From: CAVXWV01 sp963695415
GTDB taxonomy: Bacteria > Chloroflexota > Anaerolineae > Anaerolineales > UBA4823
Direction of reading: 5' to 3'
DNA length: 64,000 nucleotides
Assembly (NCBI GenBank): GCA_963695415.1
Contig: CAVOGL010000007.1
Location: forward strand, 620,001 to 684,000
The position numbers and the translations under genes were made by a program. The notes beneath the pieces were generated by a model. That model was not told the origin of the DNA. It saw nothing but the letters and a program-made list of their open reading frames with translations, and did no database searches. Shown here piece by piece: positions 39,884-49,228 of the stretch. The first letter of the stretch is position 1. Each line of letters starts with the position of its first letter.

Positions 39884-40665
39884 TTTTCTTCAGTCAATTC
39901 CCGTAACTTGGTCGGTATATTCGATGCGGTCAATATCGCTTCACCAATCAAGACGGCATTAATTCTGTGTTTGCGTAACAAAGAAACATCAGTTTGGGAA
40001 GAGATACCGCTTTCAGAAACCACTATAATTTCAGGTGGGATAAGCTCTCTTAATTGAATAGTCGTATTAAGGTTTACCGAAAAATCATCTAAATTACGAT
40101 TATTGATTCCGATCATGGTCGGTTGGCACTCCAGGGCTATTTCTAACTCGCGTCTTGAATGAACTTCTACCAGTGGAGTCATACCCAGGTCATTGATAAT
40201 TTGAGTGAAAGATTGAAGACGTGCGGTATCTAGTGCCTTGACAATTAAAAGAACCATATCTGCACCATAAAAATAGGATTGGTGAATTTGATACTCATCA
40301 ATAATAAAATCTTTTCTGAGAATAGGAATGTCTTGATAAGCACAGCGCATAGAATATAGATCGGATAAATCCCCGTTGAAAAATCTCTGGTCTGTAAGAA
40401 CACTTAATGCTTTAGCCCCGTGAGTGATATAGAGCTCAGCTAGTTCTTGATGAGTATGGTTTTTTATTAGGACACCTTTCGATGGGCTTCTTCTCTTCAG
40501 TTCAGCTATCAGGACCGGTTGATAATTCATTTCGATCGTATGGACGATATTGTTAGGTTTCCGGTCCAGCCCAAACCTTCGTGCCATTTGAGCAACTGGC
40601 TCTTCTTTCTTTTGTTTCTCAACCACCATTGTTGTGGTTGTGATAATTTCATCAAGGATAGTCAT
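39880..40665 (-). CDS. trpC: Indole-3-glycerol phosphate synthase
   Basis: A 261-residue TIM barrel that closes the indole ring. Motifs: PVLIAELKRRSPSKG with the catalytic Lys, LSVLTDQRFFNGDL, IPILRKDFIIDEYQI, GADMVLLIV, PLVEVHSRRE, IGINNRNL and VSESGISS. Intact and ends in an overlap with trpF. Confidence 0.96.
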   Translation of the reverse strand: MTILDEIITTTTMVVEKQKKEEPVAQMARRFGLDRKPNNIVHTIEMNYQPVLIAELKRRSPSKGVLIKNHTHQELAELYITHGAKALSVLTDQRFFNGDLSDLYSMRCAYQDIPILRKDFIIDEYQIHQSYFYGADMVLLIVKALDTARLQSFTQIINDLGMTPLVEVHSRRELEIALECQPTMIGINNRNLDDFSVNLNTTIQLRELIPPEIIVVSESGISSQTDVSLLRKHRINAVLIGEAILTASNIPTKLRELTEEK

Positions 40666-40671
40666 CGGATT

Positions 40672-41707
40672 TCAAAGACTGGTTCTGGTGGCTATTTGTT
40701 GTGTGACTGATGCCAAATCTCTCAATTTTTGTAGAGCAGCCCCACTGGTTAGAGATTCTTTGGCAAGTTTGATCCCATTCCCAATATCGCCATCGATCAG
40801 GCTCAACGCGGCTGCCGCGTTAAACAGTACGATGTCCTCTCGGGCACTCTTATCTTTTCCATTCAGCAAATTCTCCAAAATTTCTGCATTGTAAATCGGG
40901 TCGCCACCGGTTAAATTTTCAGCTGAGCAAGGACGTAGGTGAAAATCGGCGGGATCAAGAATTGAACTCTGTAATTTCCCATGGATATAGGTGCTGACAT
41001 TATTAGGTCCATTAGTGGATAATTCATCAATACTACCGAATCCATGGACAACCATCGTCGCAGCAGTCCCTAGATTACCCGAGACGCGTGCAATAGACTT
41101 CTATTAACTTGGGATCATAGACACCAATAATCTGGTGGGTTGCTCCAGCTGGATTAGTTAATGGACCCAGTAAATTAAAGATCGTTCTTTGACCTATTTC
41201 TTTTCGGGGTCCGATTGCATTTTTCATAGCGGGATGAAATTGAGGTGCGAACAAGAAACCAATACCTATCCTGTTTATACATTCAGCCACCTGTTCAGGT
41301 GCCAAATCGATATTTACGCCTAATTCATACAATACATCCGCACTTCCACATTTTGAGGAAGCTGCCCGATTACCGTGTTTGGCTACGTTTACAGAGGAAC
41401 CGGCGATGACAAAAGCCGCGGCTGTAGAGATATTGAAGGAATGAGACCCATCTCCACCTGTGCCAGCCGTGTCTATGAGGGGAGTGTTGTCTTTCGAGAT
41501 GTTTATTTTCTCACTGTGGTTTCTCATGGCTCGGGCACTGCCTGTAATTTCATCTACAGTTTCACCCTTCATTCGTAATCCAACTAAATAACCGCCAATT
41601 TGAGCCTCGGTGGCATCGCCTTGCATGATGATTCCCATAGCCTCTTCAGCTTCTGTTTGGGATAGATCTTCAGAGTTAATTACTTTCGCCAGATATTGTT
41701 TCAACAT
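40672..41707 (-). CDS. trpD: Anthranilate phosphoribosyltransferase (one frameshift)
   Basis: TrpD transfers phosphoribose from PRPP to anthranilate. ATG 41707 sits eight bases after GGAGG. Features: GDATEAQIGGYLVGLRMKGET, TAGTGGDGSHSFNIST (PRPP loop), AKHGNRAASSKCGSADVLE-like segment, FAPQFHPAM and RTIFNLLGPLTNPA. At the CCC run 41078-41080 (GGG on the coding strand) one base is extra; removing it joins YCTRLG to NLGTAATMVVHGFGSIDEL and restores about 344 residues. The C-terminal piece 40672-41055 is otherwise intact. Confidence 0.93.
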
Positions 41708-41724
41708 ATTCGCGTCCTCCAAGA

Positions 41725-42291
41725 TTATCTCGAAAAAGTTAAGAAGTTTTTCAACAGCTGTTTACCAAACTGAGTAAGAATCGATTCTGGATGAAATTGA
41801 ACTCCATAAGACGGGTAAGTTTTGTGTTCCAACCCCATGATTTCGTTTGAAGAGGTAAAAGCCGTCACTCGTAAATCATTTGGAAGTGGTTCTTTTACGA
41901 TTAATGAGTGATATCTGGTTGCCTCAAATGGGCTCGGGATGCCATTAAAGATGCCTTCACCATTGTGGTAAATCATCGAGGTTTTACCATGCATCAGGCG
42001 ATCTGCTCTCGTCACAACACCGCCATACGAATACCCCAGGCATTGGTTTCCTAAACATACACCCAGAATGGGTATCTCTTTTCCTAATTCTCTTAATACC
42101 TCGTTTGATACACCAGCATCAGAAGGATCCCCTGGACCTGGCGAAATGACGATATGGCTAGGATGCAATTTGTTTATCTCTTTTACGGTCGTCTCATCGT
42201 TTCGAAAAACGGTGATCTCAGCGCCCAATTCTCCCAAATATTGAACGAGATTGTAGGTAAAGGAATCGTAATTGTCTATGGTTATGATCAT
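41725..42291 (-). CDS. trpG: Anthranilate synthase glutamine amidotransferase subunit
   Basis: A 188-residue class I glutamine amidotransferase giving ammonia to TrpE. Motifs: IDNYDSFTYNLVQYLGELG, VISPGPGDPSDAG, the nucleophile Cys in GVCLGNQCLGY and the His-Glu pair in GVQFHPESI. It is separated from trpE by about two dozen bases and from trpD by a few. Intact. Confidence 0.96.
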   Translation of the reverse strand: MIITIDNYDSFTYNLVQYLGELGAEITVFRNDETTVKEINKLHPSHIVISPGPGDPSDAGVSNEVLRELGKEIPILGVCLGNQCLGYSYGGVVTRADRLMHGKTSMIYHNGEGIFNGIPSPFEATRYHSLIVKEPLPNDLRVTAFTSSNEIMGLEHKTYPSYGVQFHPESILTQFGKQLLKNFLTFSR

Positions 42292-42314
42292 CTAAACCTC
42301 ACAGAATGTTCTGC

Positions 42315-43820
42315 TTAATTTCCTTCTGCTGCCTGGTCGATAGCTTCAGAGAGTGCTTTGGCTTTATTAACCGTCTCAAGATATTCGTTTTCGGGAATAG
42401 AATCCGCAACGATACCTGCGCCGGATTGGAAATATACCTTGTCTCCCAATTTCATTAACGAACGTATTGTTATGCAGGTATCCATTGAACCATCGAAGGA
42501 AAAATATCCTACAGCACCTGCGTATGGACCACGAGCTTCTTTTTCTAATTCAGCAATGATTTCCATTGCCCTAATTTTGGGAGCTCCGCTGACGGTTCCT
42601 GCCGGGAAGGTCGCTTTCATCAGGTCAAAACAATCGTATTCCGGCAAAATCTCACCATCTACTTGCGAGACGATATGCATGACATGTGAATAATTTTCAA
42701 CTTTCATCAATTCAGAAACTCCCACAGAACCATACGAGCAGACCCTGCCAAGGTCATTCCTGGCAAGGTCGACGAGCATGACATGCTCTGCGCGCTCTTT
42801 TGGATCATCCAGCAATTCATTTTTGAGTTGGATATCTTCTTGATAAGTTTTCCCGCGTGGTCTTGTGCCGGCTATAGGTCTTAAGGATGAACATTGATTC
42901 TCCAGGCGCACATGCATTTCAGGAGATGCACCGATTAGGTGATAGGGGATATCGGTAGCAATGGTTGAAAAATCAAAGAAAAACATGTATGGAGATGGAT
43001 TTAGTCTTCTTAGGGATCTATAAATATCAAATGAATCTGAATGAGATGTTTTGCTAAACCTTTGAGAAAGGACAACTTGGAAGATATCACCAGCGGCTAT
43101 GTATTCTTTTGCTTTGTTTACGGATTCGATAAATTCGTCATGGGAGGTGTTTGAAACAATCTCCTGGTCGCTGTGTTCCTCTATCGAATGTTCGCGATGT
43201 TTTGGGAGCTGTGACTTGATTGTCATTTCCAAATAATCCAATCTTTTATTCCCCTCAGCTAACATATCTTCCTGTGTCATGTTTTCGTTGAGTTGAACAT
43301 TAGTAATCAGAAGGATTTTCTGGTAGGCGTGATCATATGCAATCAGAGTTTCTGAAAGTAAAAAAATTGCTTCCGGTAAACCGAGTAATTCAGTTTTTTG
43401 AGAAAGCGATTTGACCAATCTACCCTCAAAGTATCTGACAAATTCATACCCTATGTAACCAACCAGTCCACCGATGAAACGTGGTACGCCAGGTTGGTTT
43501 GAAGGAACAAAAGAAGCCATCCGCTCGCGGAGGATGTCGAAAGGGTTACCCCCGGGTTTGATATGGTATTCAATTGTTTCTCCATTGGAAATTTGAGACA
43601 AAATTCCAGATTTCAAGGAAAATATTTCCCTTGGATTTACACCAATGAAAGAATACCTGGCGATTTGTTCGCCTCCTGACACACTCTCTAATAAAAATGA
43701 AGGTGTATGGTTTCTCACTTTTAAATAAATACCAACAGGCGTATCCAGATCAGCTGGTATGGTCCGCATTACAGGAAAGTAATTTGCTTGATTTTCGTTG
43801 GCTGCATATTTTTGATTCAT
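42315..43820 (-). CDS. trpE: Anthranilate synthase component I
   Basis: A 501-residue chorismate-using subunit. The N-terminal half has FLLESVSGGEQIARYSFIG with the Ser of the tryptophan feedback site (LLES). The catalytic half has GDIFQVVLSQRF, ASPEMHVRLE, RPIAGTRPRGK, DLARNDLGRV, FPAGTVSGAPKIRAMEII and QSGAGIVADS. The start is ATG 43820, ten bases after GAGGT. The frame is open a further 75 bases into the T-box terminator, so a longer start is rejected. First gene of trpEGDCFBA. Confidence 0.96.
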   Translation of the reverse strand: MNQKYAANENQANYFPVMRTIPADLDTPVGIYLKVRNHTPSFLLESVSGGEQIARYSFIGVNPREIFSLKSGILSQISNGETIEYHIKPGGNPFDILRERMASFVPSNQPGVPRFIGGLVGYIGYEFVRYFEGRLVKSLSQKTELLGLPEAIFLLSETLIAYDHAYQKILLITNVQLNENMTQEDMLAEGNKRLDYLEMTIKSQLPKHREHSIEEHSDQEIVSNTSHDEFIESVNKAKEYIAAGDIFQVVLSQRFSKTSHSDSFDIYRSLRRLNPSPYMFFFDFSTIATDIPYHLIGASPEMHVRLENQCSSLRPIAGTRPRGKTYQEDIQLKNELLDDPKERAEHVMLVDLARNDLGRVCSYGSVGVSELMKVENYSHVMHIVSQVDGEILPEYDCFDLMKATFPAGTVSGAPKIRAMEIIAELEKEARGPYAGAVGYFSFDGSMDTCITIRSLMKLGDKVYFQSGAGIVADSIPENEYLETVNKAKALSEAIDQAAEGN

Positions 43821-43841
43821 CAAAACATTGACCTCATCTTT

Positions 43842-43880
43842 AAAAGTAAAACCCTCTCTCGATTTTGGGACGAGAGAGGG
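43842..43880 (-). terminator. T-box-controlled attenuator terminator before trpE
   Basis: On the minus strand CCCTCTCTCG and CGAGAGAGGG form a ten-pair hairpin followed by TTTTACTTTT. The 5' arm touches the T-box core, so binding of uncharged tRNA would favour the alternative antiterminator. Confidence 0.88.
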
Positions 43881-44145
43881 CTCCCGTGGTGCCACCCAAA
43901 TGAAGTTTATGTAATCGGTGGACTTGAAAGACCTTGGTGATTAGGCAAATACTTCACTTAATTTGCGGTATTAATTACCTATCCTTCTGTAACGGGAAGG
44001 GTCCGGTTGGCGCTACTGACAAATACTGGTGTCACATTCACGCAACAGCTCCAAGGACCATTCTGCTCTCATCAACGCCAGGGATTTCAGCCTGCTCCTG
44101 GTCTCTGTTTCGTTGTTTAGAGGCTTACTTTTCCTCATCAAAGCT
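43842..44145 (-). promoter_or_regulatory. T-box riboswitch leader of the trp operon
   Basis: This fills the only gene-free stretch over 300 bases. On the minus strand the leader contains the T-box core GGGTGGCACCACGGG (43883-43897), which pairs with the uncharged tRNA CCA end, and upstream a Stem I region with GAGGAAAAGTA, ACAGAGACC and CTTGGAGC. A TGG triplet (Trp codon; 44058-44060 on the plus strand) stands after GAA and before TCCTTGGAGC, a reasonable specifier position. The leader therefore probably reads tRNA-Trp charging. The 5' boundary is approximate and the Stem I fold is by eye. Confidence 0.88.
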
Positions 44146-44248
44146 GGTTTATTTATACAAATTGGGATAAATCTTATCATCATTACTGTTTATGGACTAT
44201 TTGAGAAACTAAAGATAATGCATGAAGTTTATTAGAATATGCAGGATA

Positions 44249-45223
44249 TCAAGTATCTTTTTCGAATATTTCCCAGTAGCCCTGATCGAGTTCATCGTTG
44301 CTTAGGTGAGCATATCTTTGGGTTACGGCTATATTTTGGTGTCTCGCTAGCTCTTGTGCCAATTTCAAGTTATTCGAGGCCCTTAAAACTGTCGTAACAA
44401 AATAATGTCGGAAAGAGTGGGGGGTAATTGTACCTACCTTCGCATCGCCAAGTGCTTCGATAACCCTTTGTTTGATAATATTTCTGCCAGTCGCAGTGGT
44501 GATGCGCAGTATTTTCTTTCCGGCTCCACGGTCATGCCTGCAGAAAATGGGCAGCGATCCCAGTGGTCGCCTGGAAGCCCCGTCTTTGGATGCTCTCACA
44601 TTGATGTAATCCTTAATTGTCTGCACACTGCGTGTAGAAAAACGTATAACGGCTTCGCGGTTTCCTTTTCCGATGATGATTGCCCGTCCTTCGTTCCAAT
44701 CAATATCTCCTCGGAGAAGATTACAGGCTTCGTGAACTCGCAAGCCTGTATCGGCAAGGGTGAAGATAAAAGCGCGGTCCCTCATATTCCGGAGATATAG
44801 AATCTCATCTTCTACTAATGTATTCAGGGAAGCTGCGTACTCGATCACATTTTCAAGATCGTCTCGAGGGAACTGGGGGAGGCGGATGCCAGGTTTCCTG
44901 CTTCTTTGTTTGATAGTCAGGTTGATCCGAGACAGATTTGGGGATGCGTAATTTTCTGATACCAGGAATTCGTAAAAACCTTTCACTGCCGATAGGTATA
45001 GACGTTCCGTGCTTGCCGAATGATGTTTCATATCCGCAATAAACAAACCAATTGCATCTTCCTTAAGTTTTGTGACACTTTCATTAACGACATCGTATCC
45101 ATGATTCTCAAGAGTCAATAAGAACATATTGATTGCATTCTGGTATGTCCGGTGTGTATTTTGACTCCGTGCACTTCTTACGGTGTTAAGGAATTGTTCG
45201 GTTACTAGTCGGATTGAATGCAT
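44249..45223 (-). CDS. Tyrosine recombinase, XerC/XerD-like
   Basis: About 324 residues from ATG 45223 (MHSIRLVTEQF). The N-terminal SAM-like DNA-binding domain (QNTHRTYQNAINMFL, LYLSAVKGFYEFL) precedes the catalytic domain with Arg in DTGLRVHEAC, Lys in IGKGNREAV, HSFRH, His in ARHQNIAV and the nucleophile Tyr in TQRYAHLS. All active-site residues are present. It is a single gene without a visible partner, direct repeats or excisionase, so it may be the housekeeping dimer-resolution enzyme or an orphan integrase. It is divergent from no phage gene and lies just upstream of the trp leader. Confidence 0.9.
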   Translation of the reverse strand: MHSIRLVTEQFLNTVRSARSQNTHRTYQNAINMFLLTLENHGYDVVNESVTKLKEDAIGLFIADMKHHSASTERLYLSAVKGFYEFLVSENYASPNLSRINLTIKQRSRKPGIRLPQFPRDDLENVIEYAASLNTLVEDEILYLRNMRDRAFIFTLADTGLRVHEACNLLRGDIDWNEGRAIIIGKGNREAVIRFSTRSVQTIKDYINVRASKDGASRRPLGSLPIFCRHDRGAGKKILRITTATGRNIIKQRVIEALGDAKVGTITPHSFRHYFVTTVLRASNNLKLAQELARHQNIAVTQRYAHLSNDELDQGYWEIFEKDT

Positions 45224-45475
45224 AATTTTATGATTGTGATAATAATACTTATCAAAAGCATAATCGATTATACACAATTTTCCACCTTGAGTCAAGCATT
45301 TAGACACCCACCCTATTATTAATTTGGTTCGTTGAATCAGGTCAAACAGAATGCATAATGATAAAAATATCTATCTCAAGTCAAGCCCACTAATAAATAA
45401 ACATCCCGGATGAAATATTTACTGAAACAAAAGTTAGTTCAAGCCCCACCCTACTTACTCCATACCTCCTAATAT

Positions 45476-45883
45476 TTAACCCTTAAGCATTTTCCAGGGT
45501 TTATAATCTTTCTGCTTTTTTGGTAGTTTATTATCTTTCAGTTGTTGGGCAAGACCAGCAGTACGTTCCTGGAAGTTAAATATAACAGTTCCCGGTGGTT
45601 CATTTAGTCCGGCAGAAAGTGATGCTATTTCACGATCAATCCAGCTCCATTCATATTGGAATTTATCTGCCTTCAACCAATACCCTCGTTTTTCCCATGC
45701 TTCTACGGTGATAGATACAGTTTGGTTGACAAATGCTAATAAATGAACTATATATAGGGCGATATCCTTATACTCGTCCTGGGGTAATGTCGCAGACAAT
45801 CCGTAATTTAGAGCGTAAACAATTTCGCGGATAGCTCTGTTTCTCTCAGTGCTTGGATTATCAGTTTTAATAATTCTTGACAA
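45476..45883 (-). CDS. Conserved hypothetical protein, all-alpha, 135 residues
   Basis: I do not recognise a named family. TTG 45883 is used because AGGAG stands seven bases upstream. The sequence is helical in character: STERNRAIREIVYALN, IALYIVHLLAFVNQTVSITV, then WEKRGYWLKADKFQYEWSW, rich in Trp and charge, and a Lys-rich C-terminus. There is no signal peptide or membrane span. I recall similar short ORFs in Chloroflexota, but that is not evidence of function. Confidence 0.75.
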   Translation of the reverse strand: MSRIIKTDNPSTERNRAIREIVYALNYGLSATLPQDEYKDIALYIVHLLAFVNQTVSITVEAWEKRGYWLKADKFQYEWSWIDREIASLSAGLNEPPGTVIFNFQERTAGLAQQLKDNKLPKKQKDYKPWKMLKG

Positions 45884-45987
45884 TTACTTCTCCTGGTTTC
45901 GATTATGCCTGTATTGTACCTTCTCTTACTTGAGTAGTCCTGGTTTTGGGACTCTACTACTTTACACTAAAATTGGGACAGTTTTTA

Positions 45988-46016
45988 TTGACGGTATAAG
46001 CACACTCGCTTATAAT
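45988..46016 (+). promoter_or_regulatory. Promoter for tRNA-Leu(TAG) and trigger factor region
   Basis: TTGACG (45988-45993), an exact 17-base spacer and TATAAT (46011-46016). Transcription would begin about 15 bases before the tRNA. Confidence 0.82.
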
Positions 46017-46037
46017 GCAGCCCGCGTTATTTTCCTA

Positions 46038-46119
46038 GGGGAAGTGCTGGAACTGGCAGACAGGCGTGACTTAGGATCACGTGCCGAAAGGCGTGAGGGT
46101 TCAATTCCCTCCTTCCCCA
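46038..46119 (+). tRNA. tRNA-Leu (anticodon TAG)
   Basis: An 82-base class II tRNA: acceptor GGGGAAG/CTTCCCC, AACTGGCAGA in the D-loop, anticodon arm CGTGA-CTTAGGA-TCACG with TAG, a variable arm GTGCCGAAAGGCGT and T-arm GAGGGTTCAATTCCCTC. It is 37 bases upstream of tig and may share its transcript. Confidence 0.97.
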
Positions 46120-46156
46120 TAGGTTACGTGAATTTAGATTTGTTAAGGATTATGCA

Positions 46157-47698
46157 TTGAAAATTGAAGTATTACCTCAAGAAGATCATCAAGTCCAACT
46201 CAAAATTGAGGTGGAAGAACAACAATTAACCCAGGCAAAACAAAAAGCTGCACGAAAAATGGCGCAGAAGGCAAAAATCCCGGGTTTCCGTCCCGGAAAA
46301 GCACCCTATCCAGTTATTTTAAGGCACTTTGGTGAAGGTGCTGTAACAGAAGAAGCTATAGAAATCCTGGCGAATGATATTTACCCGAAGGCATTGGACG
46401 AACAGGGGATTAAAGCCTATGGACCTGGTTCTTTACAAAATATTCCCAGCACAGAACCGCTGATCCTTGAATTTTTGGTCCCTCTTGAAGCCGAAGTCAC
46501 ATTAGGAGATTATCTCAATGTTCGCCTTCCTTACGAACCTCCAGAAGTAACCGAGGACGAGGTTAATGAAGTTGTTAGAAATTTGCAGAACAATAATGCA
46601 GTCATTGAATCTGTTGACAGACCTGCCCAAAAAGGAGACCAGGTGACAATTCTTCTTGAGGCAAACCGTCTAAATTTAGAATCGGGTGAGGAAACAGGGC
46701 TGATCAGCCAAAGATCGGTACCGATCGTTATTCCCGAAACCGATGATCCAGAGGAGTGGCCCTTCCCTGGATTTTCATTGTCGCTTCTTGATTGCAGCGT
46801 TGGTGATACAAAGAAGGTGGTGCACACCTTCGCGGAAGACACTGCCTACCAGCAGCTAGTTGGAGTTGAGGCAGAATTCATTATGAATGTGGAGGGAATC
46901 TCTTCGCGAACACTCCCGGCGCTGGATGACGAATTTTCGAAATTAGTTGGAGATTTCGATACATTCGATGCATTATTGGTTGATATCAGGACATCCATCG
47001 AGGACAATAAGAAATCAAGATATGATGCGGAATACCAGGAAGATGTGTTGCAAGAGATGGTGAAAGGTTCAGAAGTCAAATACTCTTCTGCTATGGTTGA
47101 ATCTGAAATTGATGTCTTAATGGAGAACCTGGGACAACGATTGAATGAACAGCAGATGGACATAGATTTGTACTTGAAAACCAGGCAAATGGACATGGAA
47201 GCCCTTCGAGAGGAAAATAGACCTAACGCTGAAGAGAGATTAAAACGTTCTTTGGTTATTTATGAAATTGCGACTTCAGAAGAAATTAAAATCTCTCAGG
47301 AGGAGCTGTCCAATGAAACGTCGAGAACTGTGGACTATCTTTCGAATGTCCTTGACCAGAAAGGTTCGAGGCGTTTATCAAACCGGAACGTGATTAATAA
47401 TATCGCCAGCAACGTCATGGTCGATTTATTGACCAGGAAAACACTAGCAAAAGTGAAAGAAATAGGTTCAGGTATGCTTGGTGAAAATGAGCAATCAGAA
47501 GAGCCGGATGCGGAGACAATTATTGAAGCAGACGGAGATAAATCGGATGCTGTTAAATCACCAAAGAACAATGAAAAGAGTGTCCAGGCTTCTTCTAAAG
47601 AAGAACAAGATGCCTCGGAGATCGTAGAACTTGACCAGAAAATTGGTGAAATAGAAGAGCCGGAAAATACAGTTGAATCAGAAGAAGGTGAAAAATGA
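46157..47698 (+). CDS. tig: Trigger factor (ribosome-associated chaperone)
   Basis: 513 residues from TTG 46157. The ribosome-docking signature is IPGFRPGKAPYPVI near residue 45. A central PPIase/FKBP-like domain (around 160-250, KGDQVTILLEA) and a helical C-terminal chaperone domain follow. The last 70 or so residues are strongly acidic (Glu/Asp with Ser and Lys), longer than in E. coli. It binds nascent chains at the exit tunnel. Its stop overlaps the start of clpP (ATGA), giving the common tig-clpP pair. Confidence 0.95.
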   Translation: MKIEVLPQEDHQVQLKIEVEEQQLTQAKQKAARKMAQKAKIPGFRPGKAPYPVILRHFGEGAVTEEAIEILANDIYPKALDEQGIKAYGPGSLQNIPSTEPLILEFLVPLEAEVTLGDYLNVRLPYEPPEVTEDEVNEVVRNLQNNNAVIESVDRPAQKGDQVTILLEANRLNLESGEETGLISQRSVPIVIPETDDPEEWPFPGFSLSLLDCSVGDTKKVVHTFAEDTAYQQLVGVEAEFIMNVEGISSRTLPALDDEFSKLVGDFDTFDALLVDIRTSIEDNKKSRYDAEYQEDVLQEMVKGSEVKYSSAMVESEIDVLMENLGQRLNEQQMDIDLYLKTRQMDMEALREENRPNAEERLKRSLVIYEIATSEEIKISQEELSNETSRTVDYLSNVLDQKGSRRLSNRNVINNIASNVMVDLLTRKTLAKVKEIGSGMLGENEQSEEPDAETIIEADGDKSDAVKSPKNNEKSVQASSKEEQDASEIVELDQKIGEIEEPENTVESEEGEK

Positions 47699-48321
47699 AT
47701 AGAGTACAACCCCCCAATTCTCTAATACCCATGGTGATTGAGACGAGTGCCCGCGGAGAAAGAGCATATGACATTTATTCTCTTTTGCTGCGCAATAGGA
47801 TTATTTTTGTAGGTACTCCGATTAATGATCAGGTGGCAAACGTGATTGTCGCTCAGTTATTGTATTTGAGCGCAGAGGATTCCAAATCTCCAATCCAAAT
47901 GTATATCAATTCCCCCGGTGGACAGGTTTATGCTGGCATGGCAATATATGACACCATGCAGATGATCCCGAATCCTGTCAGCACTGTTGCCGTAGGGGTA
48001 ACTGCATCATTCGGTACAGTGTTGTTGACTGCCGGCACAAAAGGACAGAGATTCTCTCTCCCGAACGCAACCATCCATATGCACCAGGTTCTGGGTGGTG
48101 CCCAAGGTCAGGCTTCGGATATCGAAATCCAAGCCAGGGAAATTCTGAGGCTAAAAAGCACACTTACTGAGATAATCTCAATGCATACAGGTCAATCTGT
48201 TGAGGATATCGAACGCGATACAAACCGGGATTATTACATGGATGCGCACGCAGCAGTTGAATATGGTCTGGTGGACCAGGTGATGGAAGTGCCAGAATTA
48301 AAAAGACTGGGAAAAGAATAG
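47695..48321 (+). CDS. clpP: ATP-dependent Clp protease proteolytic subunit
   Basis: A 208-residue serine protease subunit that forms the two-ring barrel fed by Clp ATPases. Ser105 in TASFGTVLLTAG and His130 in HMHQVLGGAQGQASD, with an Asp in the DRDYYMDAHAA-like NRDYYMDAHAAVEYGLVD region, complete the triad. The substitution of Phe for Met next to the Ser (usual ASMG) is mild. No clpX follows; a terminator comes next. Confidence 0.96.
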   Translation: MNRVQPPNSLIPMVIETSARGERAYDIYSLLLRNRIIFVGTPINDQVANVIVAQLLYLSAEDSKSPIQMYINSPGGQVYAGMAIYDTMQMIPNPVSTVAVGVTASFGTVLLTAGTKGQRFSLPNATIHMHQVLGGAQGQASDIEIQAREILRLKSTLTEIISMHTGQSVEDIERDTNRDYYMDAHAAVEYGLVDQVMEVPELKRLGKE

Positions 48322-48362
48322 GGGATAATCGGATAGGTAACGAAGAGTAAATTGACAAACCC

Positions 48363-48400
48363 AATGATAGCTGAGGTATGAGTACCTCAGCTATCATTTT
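48363..48400 (+). terminator. Intrinsic terminator after tig-clpP
   Basis: A long perfect hairpin (AATGATAGCTGAGGTA, loop TGAG, TACCTCAGCTATCATT) followed by TT. Ends the tig-clpP transcript. Confidence 0.9.
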
Positions 48401-48435
48401 AGACCCTTTAATCCTCAAAATTACCTGAATTTGTT

Positions 48436-49227
48436 ATGAGCACTAAAAAAAAGCTAAAAATAAAAGGCTTGATACTTGACATGGATGGGGTGTTATGGCG
48501 AGATGATGAGCCGATTGGGGATCTACCCGGTATATTTGAAATCATGAATAACCTGGGGGTCAAATTCATCCTTGCCTCAAATAATTCGACGAAATCACCC
48601 ATTCAATATTTGGAAAAATTATCCAAATTTGGTGTTTATCTTGATAAGTCACAAGTGCTGGGTTCTTCTCAATTAGCTGCGAGTTATTTAAAGAAACATC
48701 ATCCTTATGGTGGAAAGGTTTATGTAATCGGTGAATCCGGTTTATTGTCTCTGGTCCGTCACGCTGGATTTGATATTTCGACCGCGGAGGCAGCAGCTGT
48801 GATTGTTGGTATGGACAGGGATTTTTCTTACGAAAAATTAGTCACAGCGAATCACCTTATCCGTAATGGTGCAGAGTATATTGGTACGAACAGTGACCTT
48901 ACATTCCCCACCCCACAGGGTTTGGCTCCTGGTGCTGGTTCGATATTAGCTGCAATCTCGGCAGCGACGGGTAGGGAGCCAAGAATTCTCGGTAAGCCTA
49001 ATTCGGCCATATTTGAGGAAGCCATTGCGAGGATGAATACGACAATCGCTGAAACTCTGGTTGTGGGAGATCGCCTTGAAACAGATATCTTGGGCGGTCA
49101 AAAAATGGGGTGCCTAACAGCCCTTGTTTTATCAGGAGTTACACAATTACACCAGGTTAAGGAATGGTCGCAAACTCCAGACATAATCGTACCAGATTTA
49201 TCACAGTTACTAAAACTGATAAATTGA
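48436..49227 (+). CDS. HAD-superfamily IIA phosphatase (NagD/phosphoglycolate phosphatase-like)
   Basis: 263 residues. Motif I ILDMDGVLW has the nucleophile and acid Asp, motif II is ILASNNST, the cap domain of class IIA lies in the middle, and VVGDRLETDILGG supplies motif IV. Substrates in this group include nucleotide monophosphates, 4-nitrophenyl phosphate and phosphoglycolate; the exact one is unknown. The next gene, rlmN, begins two bases after its stop. Confidence 0.9.
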   Translation: MSTKKKLKIKGLILDMDGVLWRDDEPIGDLPGIFEIMNNLGVKFILASNNSTKSPIQYLEKLSKFGVYLDKSQVLGSSQLAASYLKKHHPYGGKVYVIGESGLLSLVRHAGFDISTAEAAAVIVGMDRDFSYEKLVTANHLIRNGAEYIGTNSDLTFPTPQGLAPGAGSILAAISAATGREPRILGKPNSAIFEEAIARMNTTIAETLVVGDRLETDILGGQKMGCLTALVLSGVTQLHQVKEWSQTPDIIVPDLSQLLKLIN

Positions 49228-49228
49228 A

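Noticed and set aside
43820..43895. Longer trpE start inside the leader
   Set aside because: It would translate the terminator hairpin and T-run; ATG 43820 has a ribosome-binding site.
44249..46119. Integrated element with recombinase and tRNA-Leu(TAG) as attachment site
   Set aside because: No copy of the tRNA 3' end, no phage or plasmid genes, and the flanking genes are ordinary chromosomal ones.
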